In this document: one piece after another, positions 14,700 to 14,784 of the stretch
Position numbering within the stretch: the stretch's first letter is position 1
Layout: the number at the start of each line of letters is the position of its first letter
Source of the DNA: an uncultured Prevotella sp.
Lineage (GTDB): Bacteria > Bacteroidota > Bacteroidia > Bacteroidales > Bacteroidaceae
Length of the DNA stretch: 14,784 nt
Direction: 5' to 3'
NCBI GenBank assembly: GCA_927910885.1
Contig: CAKMOD010000088.1
Span: 1-14,784, forward strand
Position numbers and translations under genes: made by a program
Notes under the pieces: model-generated
What the model saw: the letters and a program-made list of their open reading frames with translations, nothing else
What the model was told of the DNA's origin: nothing
Database searches by the model: none

Positions 14700-14784
14700 C
14701 TATTTTAGTCACTCTCGTAATCATCATCTAATCAGATAGTTATAAGAGTGCCTTTGAAAAGGTGCTTAATTGGACTCCAAAAGG
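14700..14784 (+). repeat. Dispersed intergenic repeat, copy 2, cut by the window edge
   Basis: Begins with CTATTTT and continues with GTAA, ATCAGATAGTT (14731-14741) and GGTGCTTAATTGGACTCC then AAAAGG (14761-14784). This aligns with 8648-8730 in the same orientation, with gaps of one to a few bases. The internal 22-bp units are expected to continue past the window edge. A small palindrome, TGACTATTTTAGTCA (14697-14711), overlaps its start and might help end the susCD transcript, although no T run follows it. Confidence 0.6.

Noticed and set aside
14697..14711. Palindrome TGACTATTTTAGTCA as the susCD terminator
   Set aside because: The stem is only six bases, AT-rich, and has no T run after it. 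It is noted as part of the repeat instead.

Overview
The window looks like chromosomal DNA of a Bacteroidota bacterium, most likely Prevotella or a close relative. The evidence is a SusC/SusD pair with an ECF sigma factor and a FecR-type anti-sigma factor, several TAnnTTTG (-7) promoter elements, and few Shine-Dalgarno sequences. Genus assignment is inference from gene content and style, because no database search was possible.

Layout. Positions 1-84 (minus strand) hold the start of a gene leaving the window: a lipoprotein whose start codon and signal peptide lie in different frames across a run of seven T. A divergent promoter region follows (about 85-227). The plus strand then carries a biotin-dependent decarboxylase/carboxyltransferase alpha subunit (228-2006, OadA/PycB type, without the usual biotin lysine), a terminator-like hairpin, a small HD-domain phosphohydrolase (2096-2629), an RluA-family pseudouridine synthase (2764-3654) and a tiny two-helix membrane protein (3669-3875). 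The last of these ends inside a perfect 19-bp inverted repeat. A separate bidirectional-looking hairpin terminator (4083-4136) closes the convergent minus-strand gene.

Positions 4162-14607 form a carbohydrate-uptake-type locus. On the minus strand, in order of transcription, are an ECF sigma factor (8951-9475), a 660-base gap, a FecR anti-sigma factor (7295-8272) and a secreted GH2 beta-galactosidase (4162-7221). Divergently on the plus strand are a SusC/RagA-like TonB-dependent transducer (9733-13070, broken by one -1 frameshift) and a SusD-like lipoprotein (13072-14607). The SusC N-terminus carries an STN signalling domain, so the likely circuit is: ligand at SusC, contact with periplasmic FecR, release of the sigma factor, transcription of uptake and/or galactosidase genes. 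The galactosidase suggests a beta-galactoside or galactose-containing glycan, but the substrate is not shown by the sequence.

The main oddities are two apparent single-base frameshifts (left-edge lipoprotein and SusC), and a dispersed intergenic repeat with internal 22-bp units. One copy of the repeat separates the sigma gene from its anti-sigma gene, and a second copy begins at the right edge after SusD. Others are an OadA-like protein with Trp at the biotinyl-lysine position, and promoter elements placed so that one gene may have a leaderless mRNA. I see no defence system, CRISPR array, tRNA, rRNA or transposase.
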